64,000 nt of DNA from Sthenelais limicola (GCA_942159475.1 OW804097.1:34484298-34548297); one strand, 5' to 3'; positions 35,089-47,081 are shown, numbered from the stretch's first letter. A program made the numbers and translations. Notes: a model not told the origin generated them from the sequence alone.

Positions 35089-35290
35089 AGGGTGGTCTCC
35101 ACTGGCTGCGGTAAGCTCTGTGGTAAGCTCTGCAGTTAGCCTTGCGATGGTGCCGTGTTTTTGAGGAGTGGCGAGGTCCTGCCTACATCGTTCACTGACC
35201 ATGTAGGCAAGGACTTCGTCATTCCTCACCATCTACAGAACCAGCACAACACCATCGCAAGGCTTACCGCAGCCAGTGGAGACCACCCTT
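35089..35290. mobile_element. Family D foldback element (TAA duplication)
   Basis: This is the shortest copy (202 bp): about three 12-bp units on the left and one on the right. TAA flanks both sides. Confidence 0.92.
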
Positions 35291-35681
35291 TAAGAATGTA
35301 TTCAGTCCGGAAAAGTATTAAGTGAACTGACCGGACTGGGTTTCTTATTCCTGCATGCCTCTCAGAAGAATCTCGGTGGGAATTATATTTCATAGCGATT
35401 CCGATCAATATGTTTCGATATATTATCTTTTAATGAAATCATAAACTTTCCAGTGAAATTGATGATGTAGTTGGAGTATTGTGAAGGCGGGGATGGAGTC
35501 CCTCCCCCCGCCCTTCCCCCACAGCGCCCCCCTCCCCCAACCCTTTTACTTATCCACACACAGGCCTTCACCAGATGCTTTAAGATGATGCATTCTGCTC
35601 CTCTAAAGCTCTTTTCTCGACTATATTCATTTATAAGATGGAAATTCCTTTGGATCACTGTGGGCCACCCTTCCGATAAAG

Positions 35682-35795
35682 GATTGGCCGCCTATCGGTT
35701 ATCCACGTAAGCACAACTCGACGTCAGCTCGAATATTTTATCCTGCGCGGAACGCTTGACATATGTTCAGTGCGCAAGCGCGGGCGCAGGCGCAA
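35682..35795. promoter_or_regulatory. CCAAT plus paired NRF1-like sites
   Basis: An inverted CCAAT (GGATTGGCC) is near 35682. TGCGCAAGCGC at 35771-35781 and GCGCAGGCGC at 35784-35793 resemble NRF1 sites. The local sequence is CpG-rich for about 100 bp, then drops to a TA microsatellite at 35881. Confidence 0.4.
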
Positions 35796-36093
35796 TCGGT
35801 GCGTTGACAAGCATTACTTCCTCCCGTTTTAACCCTTCCGGTCTCTCTGTATCCCCTCATTGATATCCTCCCGGCTTCGTATATATATATATAGGCCTAT
35901 ATGCTCAAGCTGGTTGTTAAAAGTTGAAAAAAGTTTCAATATCATTCAGAATAGTCTCACTTTGCCAGTGTATATAGTCAGAGAAATGGGCAATTTTAAA
36001 ACTTTAACCTTTTGTGAAAGCAAATGAAAGAGGAATAAACTTTAAAGGCCTGACTTCCTCTGACCAGAAAATGGCTCGGCATTCTTCTTACCT

Positions 36094-36140
36094 CCGGTCA
36101 CGTGACGAACATACCACTCAGTGATTGGCGGAGAAGGTCA
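36094..36140. promoter_or_regulatory. GTCACGTGAC palindrome with CCAAT and AAGGTCA
   Basis: The 10-bp palindrome GTCACGTGAC (36097-36106) is the optimal USF/MITF/TFEB-type E-box. An inverted CCAAT (36124-36128) and AAGGTCA (36134-36140) follow within 40 bp. The three together suggest a promoter-proximal element; no transcript is evident. Confidence 0.42.
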
Positions 36141-36918
36141 TTTAGATCAAGGCCGGAGGTCGTGGGTAGACTAGTAACAAGTGGCAGGCAAAGACTTTAA
36201 GCTAAATAGTAATTTGTTTGTAGGGCGGCCTATGCATATCAGCGGATGGCCAGGGAGAAGAGTCGGGAAATGGCTGTACAGCAGTAAATGCATGGGGGCT
36301 GATGGGGGGTTGGCTGGACTGTCAGGGTAGATATATTGTGTTGTATTTTCAAACGATCGGAGAATAAAATTAATGCCAAAGTTGGGTACACGTTGCTTAA
36401 CCCGTTCACCTCCATATCAATCAAATTGACTAATGATATGTTTTACGTGAGAGACCTTAGGAATGGATTTTATGAATTTGAGGCGGTTTCGGTGCTGCAA
36501 ATGCCATAAGGGTCCACGGGATTGTCATCGAAGTTACAAATTATATGATTAAAGCAGAATTGTTATTCTGCAAGCTGAGATAGCGTATGAACGCTGAGGA
36601 TATGTGGGAGACCCTCAGGTGCTTGGAACGTTTATGTTATGAAGTCCAATATAATAATGAAGCATTTATAGAGTTGTTTATAAAGCAACCAAAGAAACCA
36701 CTCTTTACATTTATTTGTTTATATTTAAGTCTAAATTACTATGAGGCTTAAGGCATAATGACTTTGGAAGCACTTCTTGTTGAAACAGACTCTAAACCGC
36801 CAATTCGTAGACATCAGTAGATACGCTTTTGAGACATAATTTCATGCAAATATCTTACACATTTATATACGAATTGTTATCATTATCTATGAAACCTTTC
36901 GGGAAGTAGACACGATTT

Positions 36919-37125
36919 GGGTCAGATTTTCAGAAAATGTACAATTCACCTTCACCAATCCTCTCAAATAACCCACATTTAAGACAGAAATGAGCTTCAA
37001 AATGCAGTTTAACATAACATAACTAATACTTTAAATTTATCACTTTTTTAGCAGAATTTAATTAGCAGAAATTACTAAATATACATGTAGAGCTGCCAAT
37101 TGTACATTTTCTGACAATCTGACCC
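36919..37125 (-). mobile_element. Family A MITE, subfamily II, internal deletion
   Basis: The copy is 207 bp with both termini and a perfect ATTT duplication. It is the first family A copy after the A-free interval. Confidence 0.93.
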
Positions 37126-37145
37126 ATTTAAGATCTCCCTTTTGC

Positions 37146-37175
37146 CCCCCCCCCCTCCCCCCCCACACCCCACCC
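37146..37175. repeat. C-rich homopolymer tract
   Basis: C-runs broken by single T/A bases. Similar G or C homopolymers of 10-18 bp occur near 17441, 24276, 41288, 46203, 50328, 52567, 57749 and 58052. Confidence 0.85.
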
Positions 37176-37710
37176 TCCGCCCTATTTCCCTGGGCCAGTC
37201 TGTCCTGGTCTCCTGGAAGGTCCCAGTACTTTGTAGGGTGTAAATGTCCGTGTAAATGTTTGTATGACCACGGTCAGTCTGTAAATGACCGCTGCCCCAC
37301 TCTATCTCGTGCCCTGCCTCTACTCCCCGTACTCACAACTTAACGCTTGCAATTTGCAAAATGTTTAAGAGCTCAGCGGGGCTTTAGATTACATGAGTGT
37401 AGGTACAGAGGGGCTGGAAATGGGCTAGGCTGTCTTCTACGTCCTTAAGATTTTCTTATATTTGAATACCGAATAGTTTGGATAGAATGAGGATTTGTCA
37501 AAGATTAAATACGAATAGATTAAGGTTTTTATAGGCAGTAAATCATTGTCAAAATATGTAAAACATACATGTTGAAAAGGTTTTATAAACCACGGATCTA
37601 GGCAGAAAGATATTCACAGATGACAAAAGTGCAGATATTCAAAAGGGAAATTCAGCATTTGTTCGTCAACGGATATATATGAAGCCTTTCTAAATTACAT
37701 TTGCACGTAT

Positions 37711-37808
37711 GGGTCAGATTTTCATGTACAATTCACCTTCACCAATCCTCTCAAATAACCCAAATTTCAGTCAAAAACACAGTTCAACCTAACCAAACTG
37801 ATTGCTGG
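37711..37808 (-). mobile_element. Right-truncated family A copy
   Basis: The left terminus has lost five bases (TTTTCATGTACAATT). The match stops after AACTGATTGCTGG. Confidence 0.85.
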
Positions 37809-38548
37809 GTTTCTAAACAGCATATATCCACCATGTACCTGCGACCGCAACCATTAAATATTCGCCCAACCACAAGAACATATGGTATAACACATAAGAA
37901 AAAGATCGAAAATCAACATCGTACTCAGGAAATAAATCATCGAGCAAGCATAGCGCAAAATATGAGCATATGATAGGAGGAAAATTGATGTATATGCAGT
38001 GGGAGCACTGTCTGGTGGGAAAAAGGAGAGTGATTTCTAATGGATTTCTCCCAAGAAGATTTATTTAGATGGATGCAAGGGAGGGAAAGCCTACCATTCA
38101 TGCATCTGCCATAGGCCATCTGGAGCAATACATTTGCTGCCAGATTTTTTAAAGGGGGCAGGACAATTCAGAGGAACGGGGGAGGCTGGGGTGAAATTGT
38201 TGTCCGATATCCTTACATGCCAGATATTTTGTTATTAACAGGGTGATAATTAACCAGGCTAAATAGATATAGTATTTTTTCCGATTTCACATACCTTTAA
38301 AGAATTCAAGAACTTTAGGGATTGGATTGGTCTAGCCGTTTTCTCTGCACGTACGATTTTAAGGGCGCTTTTAACGACCCTTGAAATCTTAAATTTGGCA
38401 ACTTAAAAAATTATGAAAAATAAAACAACAATATTCCAAATACTTATAACAATCCCATTCGTAAGTCATGCCCTCCACTTTTAATCTTAATGATAATAAC
38501 ATTCCTCATCACAGTTCTCCTCACCCCCACTTTTCACAACCAACACAC
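37809..38548. other. Unique DNA, nothing recognised
   Basis: No exon or repeat family was recognised between two family A copies. Confidence 0.4.
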
Positions 38549-38778
38549 GGGTCAAATTTTCAGAAAATGTACAAACTTCGCCAATCTTCTCCAATGACCC
38601 AAATTTCAGACGAAAATATAGTTCAAAATACAGTTCAACTTACCAAACAGATTGCCAGAATCAATGCAATGCTGAATATACTCAGTTTTACCTAGTATTG
38701 GCCAAATTGCAGACTAATTTAGCAGAATTTACTCAATATGTACAGCTGCCAATTATACATTTTCGGAAAATCCGACCC
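38549..38778 (-). mobile_element. Family A MITE, subfamily I
   Basis: The copy is 230 bp and is flanked by a perfect ACAC duplication. Confidence 0.94.
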
Positions 38779-39038
38779 ACACACTGGAATCCCTCATGTT
38801 CCTACGATATGTTCTAACGCTTTCATTCGAGGGAAATGAATGACTAAAGACGCCGAAGGTTATTCAGTAAGTGTGTGAGGTACGTAGCATTGAGATAAAC
38901 TATATGGTAATGCTCTTATCTCTATGCGGGTAAGGATTATCGCAGTCATAAAGATGACTGACTGGTGGACAAAGGGAAATATATGTACTGCTCAGCAGGA
39001 GCTCTCAGCTTGTGGAGCAGCTCCAGTGTGGTACATAT

Positions 39039-39269
39039 GGGTTAGCTTTTCAGAAAATGTACAATTCGCAGCTGAACACATTTAGTAAATACTGCTAAAT
39101 TTGGCTGCAATTTGGTCAATATTGGGTAAATTCGAGTATATTTGGCATTGCATTGATTCTAGCAATCTGGTTAGGTTGAACTGTATTTTGAACTTTATTT
39201 TCGTCTGAAATTTGGGTTATTTAAGAAGATTGGCGAAGTTGAATTGTGCATTTTCTCAAAGACTGACCC
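39039..39269 (+). mobile_element. Family A MITE, subfamily I
   Basis: The copy is 231 bp (left end GGGTTAGC) and is flanked by ATAT on both sides. Confidence 0.93.
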
Positions 39270-39586
39270 ATATATGTCCCTCCCTGGAGGAGGGTGTGTA
39301 TGCGACATGGGAGGTATTCACTTGCGGGTACGGCAGTGCATACTCTATCAGGGATTACTCTTAGGGCCCGTTGCATAACAACATATCCCTCCTTAAAATG
39401 TTCCGTATTGCTTAATAGCAAGGATATTTCTATGGATATGGATTTGTGGTTTGTGGTTTGTGACCAATCAATAGTTTAAACATGGAGGTTGGATGCGCAA
39501 GGGAGGATGCGCAATAAAACAGACACATCACCTTCAATCAAACGCATGTTTGACTTCGGATTCAAGCAATCCGGTCAAAGACATAT

Positions 39587-39821
39587 GGGTCACATTTTCA
39601 GAAAATGTACAATTGGCAGCTCTACACATTTAGAAAATTCTCCTAAATTAGGCTGAAAAATGAAGAATACCGGGTATATCTGAGTATATTTGGTGTCACG
39701 TTGATTTAAAGTATCAGTTCTATTCTGTTAAACTGCATTTTGAAGCTTATTTTTGTCTTAAATGTGGGTTATTCGAGAGGATTGGTGAAGGTGAATTGTA
39801 CATTTTCTGAAAATCTGACCC
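39587..39821 (+). mobile_element. Family A MITE, subfamily II, full length
   Basis: The copy is full length with an ATAT duplication and lies close to the subfamily consensus. Confidence 0.95.
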
Positions 39822-40613
39822 ATATGGGTCTTACTCGATTTAGTGTAAAGACGGTTTTTCCTAGATCAAATGCAGAGCGATACCCAATTCGATAAGAAGC
39901 GAAATCTGGGTCGCATATCGCCATTACTTTGCTCCACAGACATTGTAAACACATTGATTTTTTTTAGTATTATAGAATTCTATTCCCTGAGTGTGCATGG
40001 TATTTACCATCTTTGATAAATACGTTGGGGGAAATTGTACATAGAGGTCTTTGATTTAAACTGGGTATACACTGGTACATGTATGGGTGTTTGCTATGTC
40101 AAAACAAAAAATATGAATGTTTTTCACATTTGCTTTTCGGTTTGATCAATCGCTAGTATGCTTATAATGTATGCCGATAACATTGCGATTCTCCTTTCAA
40201 GATAATCCTTCAAAAGTGAGCCTCCGTGTCAGATGTATAATCAAACGCACCCATTTTTATTCAAATATTGTTCTATGCAAACTGATATATTCACATACAG
40301 GCTTCGAACGATGTGGGGGATTAAACAAATACAACATTAGAAAAAAAACCGGCATGAGAAAGCAGCCAAAGCTCACTTTCCATCCATCCCTGAAAGCTTG
40401 TATTTGATATTAGTGAGTGCATATAAATAAGCAGCAGACGACAATTACCTGTTTTGTATACAGAAACGCCGTCGTCTGCACACTGAAAAACACCCAAAAC
40501 ACGCCCGCCTTCTTTTGAAACGATCGATTTTTACATAATACCAACCCCTCGCATCGGTGGATGTCAAGTTGTCGATCTGTCAGGTCAATTTTCAAGGTTA
40601 GAAAGCACTACCG
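39822..40613. other. Unique DNA, nothing recognised
   Basis: A 78-codon frame at 40171-40407 has no recognisable domain and no clear splice or start context. Confidence 0.4.
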
Positions 40614-40810
40614 AGTGTCCATCATTGATTGGCGAGTGACTGCGAGGCTGAGGCTGACCTTGACCCTGACCTCGGCACGGTCCGCCATTTTGACCCTGAT
40701 TGATCGGCGCCCGGCGCGCCCTCGGGTGGCAGCAGAGGCAAACATCAATGTTCAGCCAGAACCCCTTACACAGCAGTTGGCGGATCACAGGCATGGACGC
40801 CATTTTGAGA
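40614..40810. promoter_or_regulatory. GC-rich patch with a triple DR0 nuclear-receptor array
   Basis: TGACCT-TGACCC-TGACCT runs without spacing at 40655-40672, i.e. three contiguous half-sites on the minus strand. An inverted CCAAT (GATTGGCG) precedes it, and two YY1-like CGCCATTTT / CCGCCATTTT cores flank it at about 40680 and 40797. The 140-codon frame through the patch has no recognisable domain. Confidence 0.45.
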
Positions 40811-41106
40811 GGGGGGATAGATTTTCCCCCAAAATATTTTATTTTACACATCTACATTTTAAAAGTACTCTAGTAATCTACTTCTCTATTTATTATAAAT
40901 CATCTGACATATATATTATATACCAGGCCTTGTTTCTATCAAAGACACACCAACTTGTCATCCTGAGTATCTGTTATGAATAAGTCTTTAGACTGTCCTA
41001 TTATATCGTAATGAAGCAGTATTGACATTGTAAATATGAGCTATGAGACGTTTCAGTCACTGATACAAAGCATTAGCCATAGCCTGCTAAGAAAACTAGA
41101 TTTTTC

Positions 41107-41270
41107 GCTCTTTTTCTCTGTCTCTCTCTCCCTTCTTCTCTCTCTCCCTTCTTCTCTATCTCTATTTCCTGGGTATGATCATACACTGCCTCCCTCTCAG
41201 CTCTCCCGCCCTTGATGTAACCATATTAAATGTGTTGATAAGGGCGTAAAGCAACTAATCTCACTCACTC
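41107..41270 (+). mobile_element. 3' tail of the same non-LTR/SINE family
   Basis: The longest copy, with a duplicated TCTCCCTTCTTCTCT segment and the terminal TCACTCACTC. Confidence 0.82.
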
Positions 41271-42131
41271 CCCCGCAACTTCTACCCTCCCCCCCCCCCC
41301 CACACACACACTTATAGAGCTAGACGTTGCTCCTGTCTCGGCACACCCAATCCCCAACCTCTCTGTCTCTGCTTTAACTCAATATGGCTGCATAATTTCC
41401 ATCGCTCCGATGAAAAATCCTTCAATCAAGTATAAGAGGACCCCAAGGTGCCCCTGCCCCAACCCAGTATTTCACCCTTTGAACTATGGCCTGTCCACCC
41501 CTTTTGGCCTCCCACCCCACCCTCAAAGCAGACCCTCTGTCCTCTTCAACCCCCTTAACCCCTGAAACAGTGCCCGCGAGATTTATTTACGCTATCAACT
41601 TACTGATTACGATTTGGCCCCCATTTTTCTTTACTTTTTTCATTTTGCCAGAGGTCAGGTTGGTTAGTGGGTTCGGATAATGAATGAACTGCCGGTTGTA
41701 TTTTGTTATAAAAACACAAATACTATCCTTTACCGTCGCGCGGACCGTTTGAAACCAATACAATTGTTTTTGCCATGTTTTTGCTCGATTTTTTTTTAGC
41801 CAAGAACAAAACACCAGCCAAAACGAAATTTTACAGCTTGGCTCCGGAAAAAAGTCAATAAACATTTCCCCAACTGGTGGTGCAGCGTAATTGAGTCTGA
41901 TGGGTGAAAAAAACAGAAGGCAGAGTTGGGACCAAAAGGATTTGGGAAAAAGTGTGTGATGGTCGTATTGTAGGAGAGATGGTGATCAATTTCTGGCTGG
42001 GAGGCTGAGACGGAACATGTCCGGCGCTTAAAGGTGTTGGATAGTGTGAGAGTGGGAGCTGTAATGGAAGAGATAGGTGGGAGCCGCAAGTCAGTGGTTT
42101 GTGGAGGGACAGGGGAAGGGAAGTATGTAAT

Positions 42132-42453
42132 AATTGTGATGTGTTTCAGGAAAATGAGTCATAAGTCGCGAAATGGATATTTTTCAAAGTTATTTATTCA
42201 TAAGATATCTTTGTTCTTGAGGTGCTTAATGCCGCTAGTGGCATTAATACGCGTACAAACTTTCGAGGCAATGTATTAAATATATCTATGCATTTCTAAG
42301 GTTATCTTTTGGAGTATATTTAGGTACTTAATTAGTAATTAAAATATTAATAACTTTTTTCAAAAATAAAGATATCAAACTTAAATTATAGAAACACTAT
42401 TCAGATGTCCTATTGTTTACTGTCATTAGAACCGCCTTGATCTCATCTTTTCC
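42132..42453 (-). mobile_element. Family B MITE, right-truncated
   Basis: The left end AATTGTGATGTGTTTCAGG is intact. The sequence follows the family in reverse orientation and stops after CTTGATCTCATCTTTT. Confidence 0.83.
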
Positions 42454-43078
42454 AGCATTAGTTTTCAATTTTGTAAGATTCTTCAAACATGCTGCAATGT
42501 ACATGTTTTGGTGCACTGCCCTCTCATCCCCGGTTCCACCCCAGGGAAGCAAAGGTTGCGAGTGTTCTTGGATAAGAGCCAACAGCCATTGACCCGAGAA
42601 AAGGCGATCACCCTGTCTGTAAGATTGAGCACTCCTTCCCATTGCATTATCTAAAAAAATAGGCTGACCCAGGATCCTTGTTGAACCTTTAGCTTTCCTT
42701 AATACCTGAATGATTGGAATTTAAAATCCAGAATGTTGTTGCTAAATACCTTTATTCATGAAGGCATTATAATGAATTACAATATTTTCTGTTTATCCAG
42801 ACATGAACCAAAGTATCTAAATTCCCACGGTGCTCTCAATCATATAAACAACCTTAAATTTTAGTTATATATTATTAACTAGCATTTTACATAAACTGGC
42901 ATCATTCGTGAATTGCCATGACTTAGGTTCACTCCATTCAAAATAAATTTATGTTTAAAACATATTTTACCGTTTGCCTTGTCCCTTCTGTAATCAGGAA
43001 TATTGGTTCATAGGAATTCCCTTTCATTAATATTTCCCTGGGGTTTATACCAAGACCCTTTTGATGTAAAAGTGTAAT

Positions 43079-43313
43079 GGGTCAGATTTTCAGAAAATGT
43101 ACGATTTAACTTCGCCAATCTTCTCAAATAACCCAAATTTCAGACGAAAATAAAGTTCAAAATACAGTTCAACCAAGCCTATTAGATTGCTAGAATCAAT
43201 GCAATGCCGAATATACTCGAATTTACCTAGTATTGACAAAATTGCAGCCTAATTTTGCAGAATTTACTAAATGTGTACAGCTGCAAATTGTACATTTTCT
43301 GAAAATCTGAGCC
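43079..43313 (-). mobile_element. Family A MITE, subfamily I, full length
   Basis: A perfect TAAT duplication flanks it. The last bases are mutated to CTGAGCC. Confidence 0.94.
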
Positions 43314-43529
43314 TAATGATCCTACAGATCAAGAGGAAAAGAGTGTAAACTAAGCCTGAGAGAGTATGGATGGGTGGACGGGAAGGCATTATTTGTGCAT
43401 TTTATTTGTTCTGGGTTAGCGCATGTCGAGGTATGTAAATGACTGTGTACTGAGAATGGTATGCGATTGAACAGGCGCACTTCATTGATCCCTATACAGT
43501 GCATGCTGTACCCAGGCACAAATGCATTC

Positions 43530-43880
43530 TAATAGGGGATTTGCATAGCCGCAATTTTGAATCTTGATTCCCATTGAATCATGGGACTAATGGTACTTTG
43601 TAAAATCTATGGAAAACATGTCATGTTCAGCATGGAATATTTATCAAAGCTATAATGTCAATATCCATGTGTCATGTATGTTTCCATAATACAAGTCCCC
43701 ATCTTTCCCATCATGCATTTGGTTTTCATAGATCATTTATACAAATTGTGATATTGGTGAAAACATTCTTGCAATTTTCGATAAAAATGTTGCCAAATAT
43801 TTGTATGTCAGATTTCAACTGAATCCATCCCAGCATGCACTCCACTGACATGCGCAGTGAGACATGCAAACCCCCTATTA
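43530..43880 (+). mobile_element. Family C MITE, full length
   Basis: Both ends are intact (TAATAGGGGATTTGCATAG … CCCCCTATTA), 351 bp. Confidence 0.9.
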
Positions 43881-44861
43881 ATACAACTGCCTTCCTGATT
43901 ATAGAGATAAACAGTGTTCTACTTGCTTTCATAAATATCAAATCATGTTATTATGTTATGGGTCATTGCACTATACACTCACTCTTAGCACCATCGTAAA
44001 TTTACGACTATGCAAGGGTTGGTTCTTAAACTCATTGCATTTAAAGAAGGTACGAGGTCTTTCAGTCCCTGTAGTGCACATATCCAGTTATATAATATTA
44101 TATTCCACATTAATATGCACGCCTTGCGATTGTAGAAGCTTCAATATGCTTTCAAAATGCTGTCTTTAATGGCAATTCAAAATAACCTGCTGCCACAATA
44201 CGCAATCGCTGTGCCGTATAAATTCATGCAGTACTTTTTAAATTCAGCTGTCGCAATATAACATTCAAACTGAATGATGTTTTTAAGTTGACGCAAGTAT
44301 TACCTAAAAGAAAGGCATGTTTCTATGACCTGCTATCAAGATTAGTCGTCAATTTGAAGGAAGAAAATCGATTCAAAACGCTATTTTAAGTGAACTCATC
44401 GATAAACCATATATTACAGCTATAAATTGACGACCCTTCAATACAAATATCCACAGGCGACCCCTCCTGATCCTGCCCTATCAATCAATTTCGAGTTCAA
44501 TTTGTCAAAATTGATCAAAAAGCACTTTACTCGTTTAAGGGAATGAAAGGAGCCTTAAAAACGTGACATCTCAGTAGGAGAGGGGTGGATTGTGGTGGTG
44601 GGGTGGGGGTGGGGTGGAATTAAATGATTGAAGCTGCTGGAGTCTCTGGTCTCTGTACTATGGGGTGCTTGGGTGTAGTAGCGGTGGTTGAAGTGTGTAT
44701 GGAATAAATGTGGGGAAACCCAACGGGGGTGGGTATGGTCTGTCTGGAAGGAAACTAATACTGGAGGTTTGCTCAAAACACAAAAGGACCATTGCCATGA
44801 CCAGTGATTGTGGAATGGTTAGGCTAAAGGGAATTATTAAATATGAAGTTTTTGTTGGCTT
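43881..44861. other. Unique DNA with a G-rich GT tract
   Basis: No exon or repeat was recognised. GTGGGGTGGGGGTGGGGTGG near 44597-44616 is G-quadruplex-prone. Confidence 0.45.
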
Positions 44862-45043
44862 ATTGTCGCAAGAAAACGTACAATTCAACTTCACCAATTT
44901 TCTGGGTATTTTTCGTGTCGTGTTGATTTAAAGTATCTGTTTTGCTATGTTAAACTATGTTTTGATGCTGATTTTAGTCTTAAATGTGTGTTATTTGAGA
45001 GGATTGGTAATAGTGAATTGTACATTTTCTGAAAATCTGACCC
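44862..45043. mobile_element. Rearranged (chimeric) family A copy
   Basis: The left terminus is followed by the TTCACCAATTTTCT block that normally marks the minus-oriented start. The sequence then switches to the plus-oriented subfamily II right half (GTTGATTTAAAGTATCTG…). Both ends therefore carry the same subterminal side. The simplest reading is an internal inversion or recombination between two copies with loss of the other half. Confidence 0.8.
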
Positions 45044-45277
45044 TGATACAAAACTGCAGGTACTGGGTTCAAACTCAGTCTTGTGCAAGGCATGACACTT
45101 GCATTCTTCCCCCTCCAACAACTGTCCCTTTCCTAGGGAGCTAGACCACAATGGTGAGCTCCATTCGATCCCAAACAAACCAAAAGCAACTGTATCAGTT
45201 ACGAATGGGACAGCCTTTAGTCCATACCTCCCGTAGCTTCTGTGTAGCCCCTCATACCCGGTCCACATTTACTATAA

Positions 45278-45513
45278 GGGTCAGATTTTCAGAAAATGTA
45301 CAATTCAGCTTCGCCAATCCTCTTAAATAACCCAGGATTTCAGACGAAAATAAAGTTCAAAATACAGTTCAACCTAGCCAAATAGATTGCTAGAATCAAT
45401 GCAATGCCGAATATACTCGAATTTACCCAGTATCGACCAGGTTTCAGCCTAACCTAGCAGAATTTACTAAATGTGAAGAGCTGCCAATTGTAGAAATTCT
45501 GAAAATCTTACCC
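45278..45513 (-). mobile_element. Family A MITE, subfamily I
   Basis: The copy is 236 bp with a right terminus mutated to CTTACCC. The flanks are ATAA and TTAA. Confidence 0.92.
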
Positions 45514-45579
45514 TTAAGCATCTAAGCATTAGATAAGTATGCAGGCGTCTCCGGTGGTGCTGGTCAATGACAGCAATAG

Positions 45580-46025
45580 ATCCTTTACTCTAGGCCTATC
45601 CCCTTCCCCATTTATACCTCATACACTGTAAAATGTCACTGTCAAATAATCTGTCAGTTTACATTAAATTAGAGCCATCATCTTCCCATGAGTGTCATCG
45701 TTTAGCGTTAAAGCGGCACCATCTTCTGCAAATACGGCCATTATTTTCTTCAAAAGATTTGATCAAAAGCATAGAATATCGAAGGATGAGAAGATCGAAG
45801 AGTGAGAAAATTGTTCGGTATATACTTTGTGATATAGTTTGTGAACATTTCAAATATTTTGTTAAATTTATTATATCATAGAAGGTCCTTGACTCTATGG
45901 GTCTATCCCCTTATGTATCCACCACACTGTAAAGTGTCACTGTCAAATAATTGTCAGTTTCCATTAAATTACCGCCATCTACTTCTCTCTCCCATGGGAG
46001 GAGTGACATCATTTTGTGTTAAGGG
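45580..46025. repeat. Imperfect ~135-bp direct repeat
   Basis: The blocks at about 45585-45715 and 45888-46025 share TCTATCCCCTT / CCTATCCCCTT, ACACTGTAAARTGTCACTG, TCAAATAAT, GTCAGTTT and ATTAAATTA. A ~170-bp unique spacer separates them. Confidence 0.75.
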
Positions 46026-46352
46026 TTTGTATGTTAAATTGGAAGGGAAAAGCAGGTGATGGATTTAGAGGGTTCCCCCTCTAAGACACTGACAAATTAT
46101 CATCGTGATTAATTGTCTTTAATATATCATATGAAAAACAAAATTGAAAAGGATTATGCATGGATCTGATATGTATGTACATAAGAATGAGGGAAGGGTG
46201 GAGGGGGGGGGGGGGTCAAACGACGGATTGAGGTGTCCGTGACCGTCTAATCCTAAAAATAATCAATCTTGAGATGGAATGAATTGCCTCCAATATTAAA
46301 TATAACACCTTAAGGGTAGACTTGAGAAGGATACACTCAAGGTTAAATATAT

Positions 46353-46586
46353 GGGTCAGATTTTCAGAAAATGTACAATTCGTCTTCACCAATCCTCTCA
46401 AATAACACACATTTAAGACAAAAATGAGCTTCAAAATGCAGTTTAACATAACAGAACTGATACTTTGAATCAATGCGATACCAAATAGACTCAATTATAC
46501 CTGGTATTCTTCATTTTCAGCCTAATTTAGCAGAATTTCGTAAGTTTTTAGATCTGCCAATTGTACATTTTCTAAAAATCTGACCC
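46353..46586 (-). mobile_element. Family A MITE, subfamily II
   Basis: The copy is 234 bp with both ends and an ATAT duplication. Confidence 0.94.
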
Positions 46587-46968
46587 ATATATGTTTGTCC
46601 CACCTCTTTGAACACATCTCAGGGAATTAGTAGAATTTATGGGCCCTTATGGGCCATCTTCACTACCACTACCCCCACCCCCTCCATAATCCCGCCCCAT
46701 CCCTGACATAAGAGAAGAGGACATATGAGAGTGAGAATGACAATGATGGAGTGTACTTCCCATCATAGCCGCCCTCTTCTGAGTGGACTATAAAAACCTC
46801 TACAGTTTGTTGATCATCCTCTCCTCTCTGGAGTAAAGCTAATGAATTTGGGTGAATAAATTCAGTATCAATCTCTTGCTTTGTTAATCTGATGTTTATC
46901 CAAGACTATTAACATATAAATGGCTGCACTAGGGCATTGGAAAACACCGCTCTGACTTTCTATTAGGT

Positions 46969-47081
46969 TAAGGGCCTAGTCCACTAAACCGATTCTCATG
47001 CGATTTTGCGCCACAGAGGACTCTTTTGCACTATATTCTGAGAGAATCGCATGAGATTTGTCTCAGCGGACAAGGGCCTTA
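46969..47081. mobile_element. Family E hairpin element (~113 bp)
   Basis: The ends are TAAGGGCCTAGTCCACT and, reversed, TAAGGCCCTTGTCCGCT; the interior is nearly self-complementary. Confidence 0.85.

Noticed and set aside
40561..40983. 140-codon open frame
   Set aside because: The first part is GC-rich patch, the last part AT-rich unique DNA; no recognisable domain and no composition continuity.
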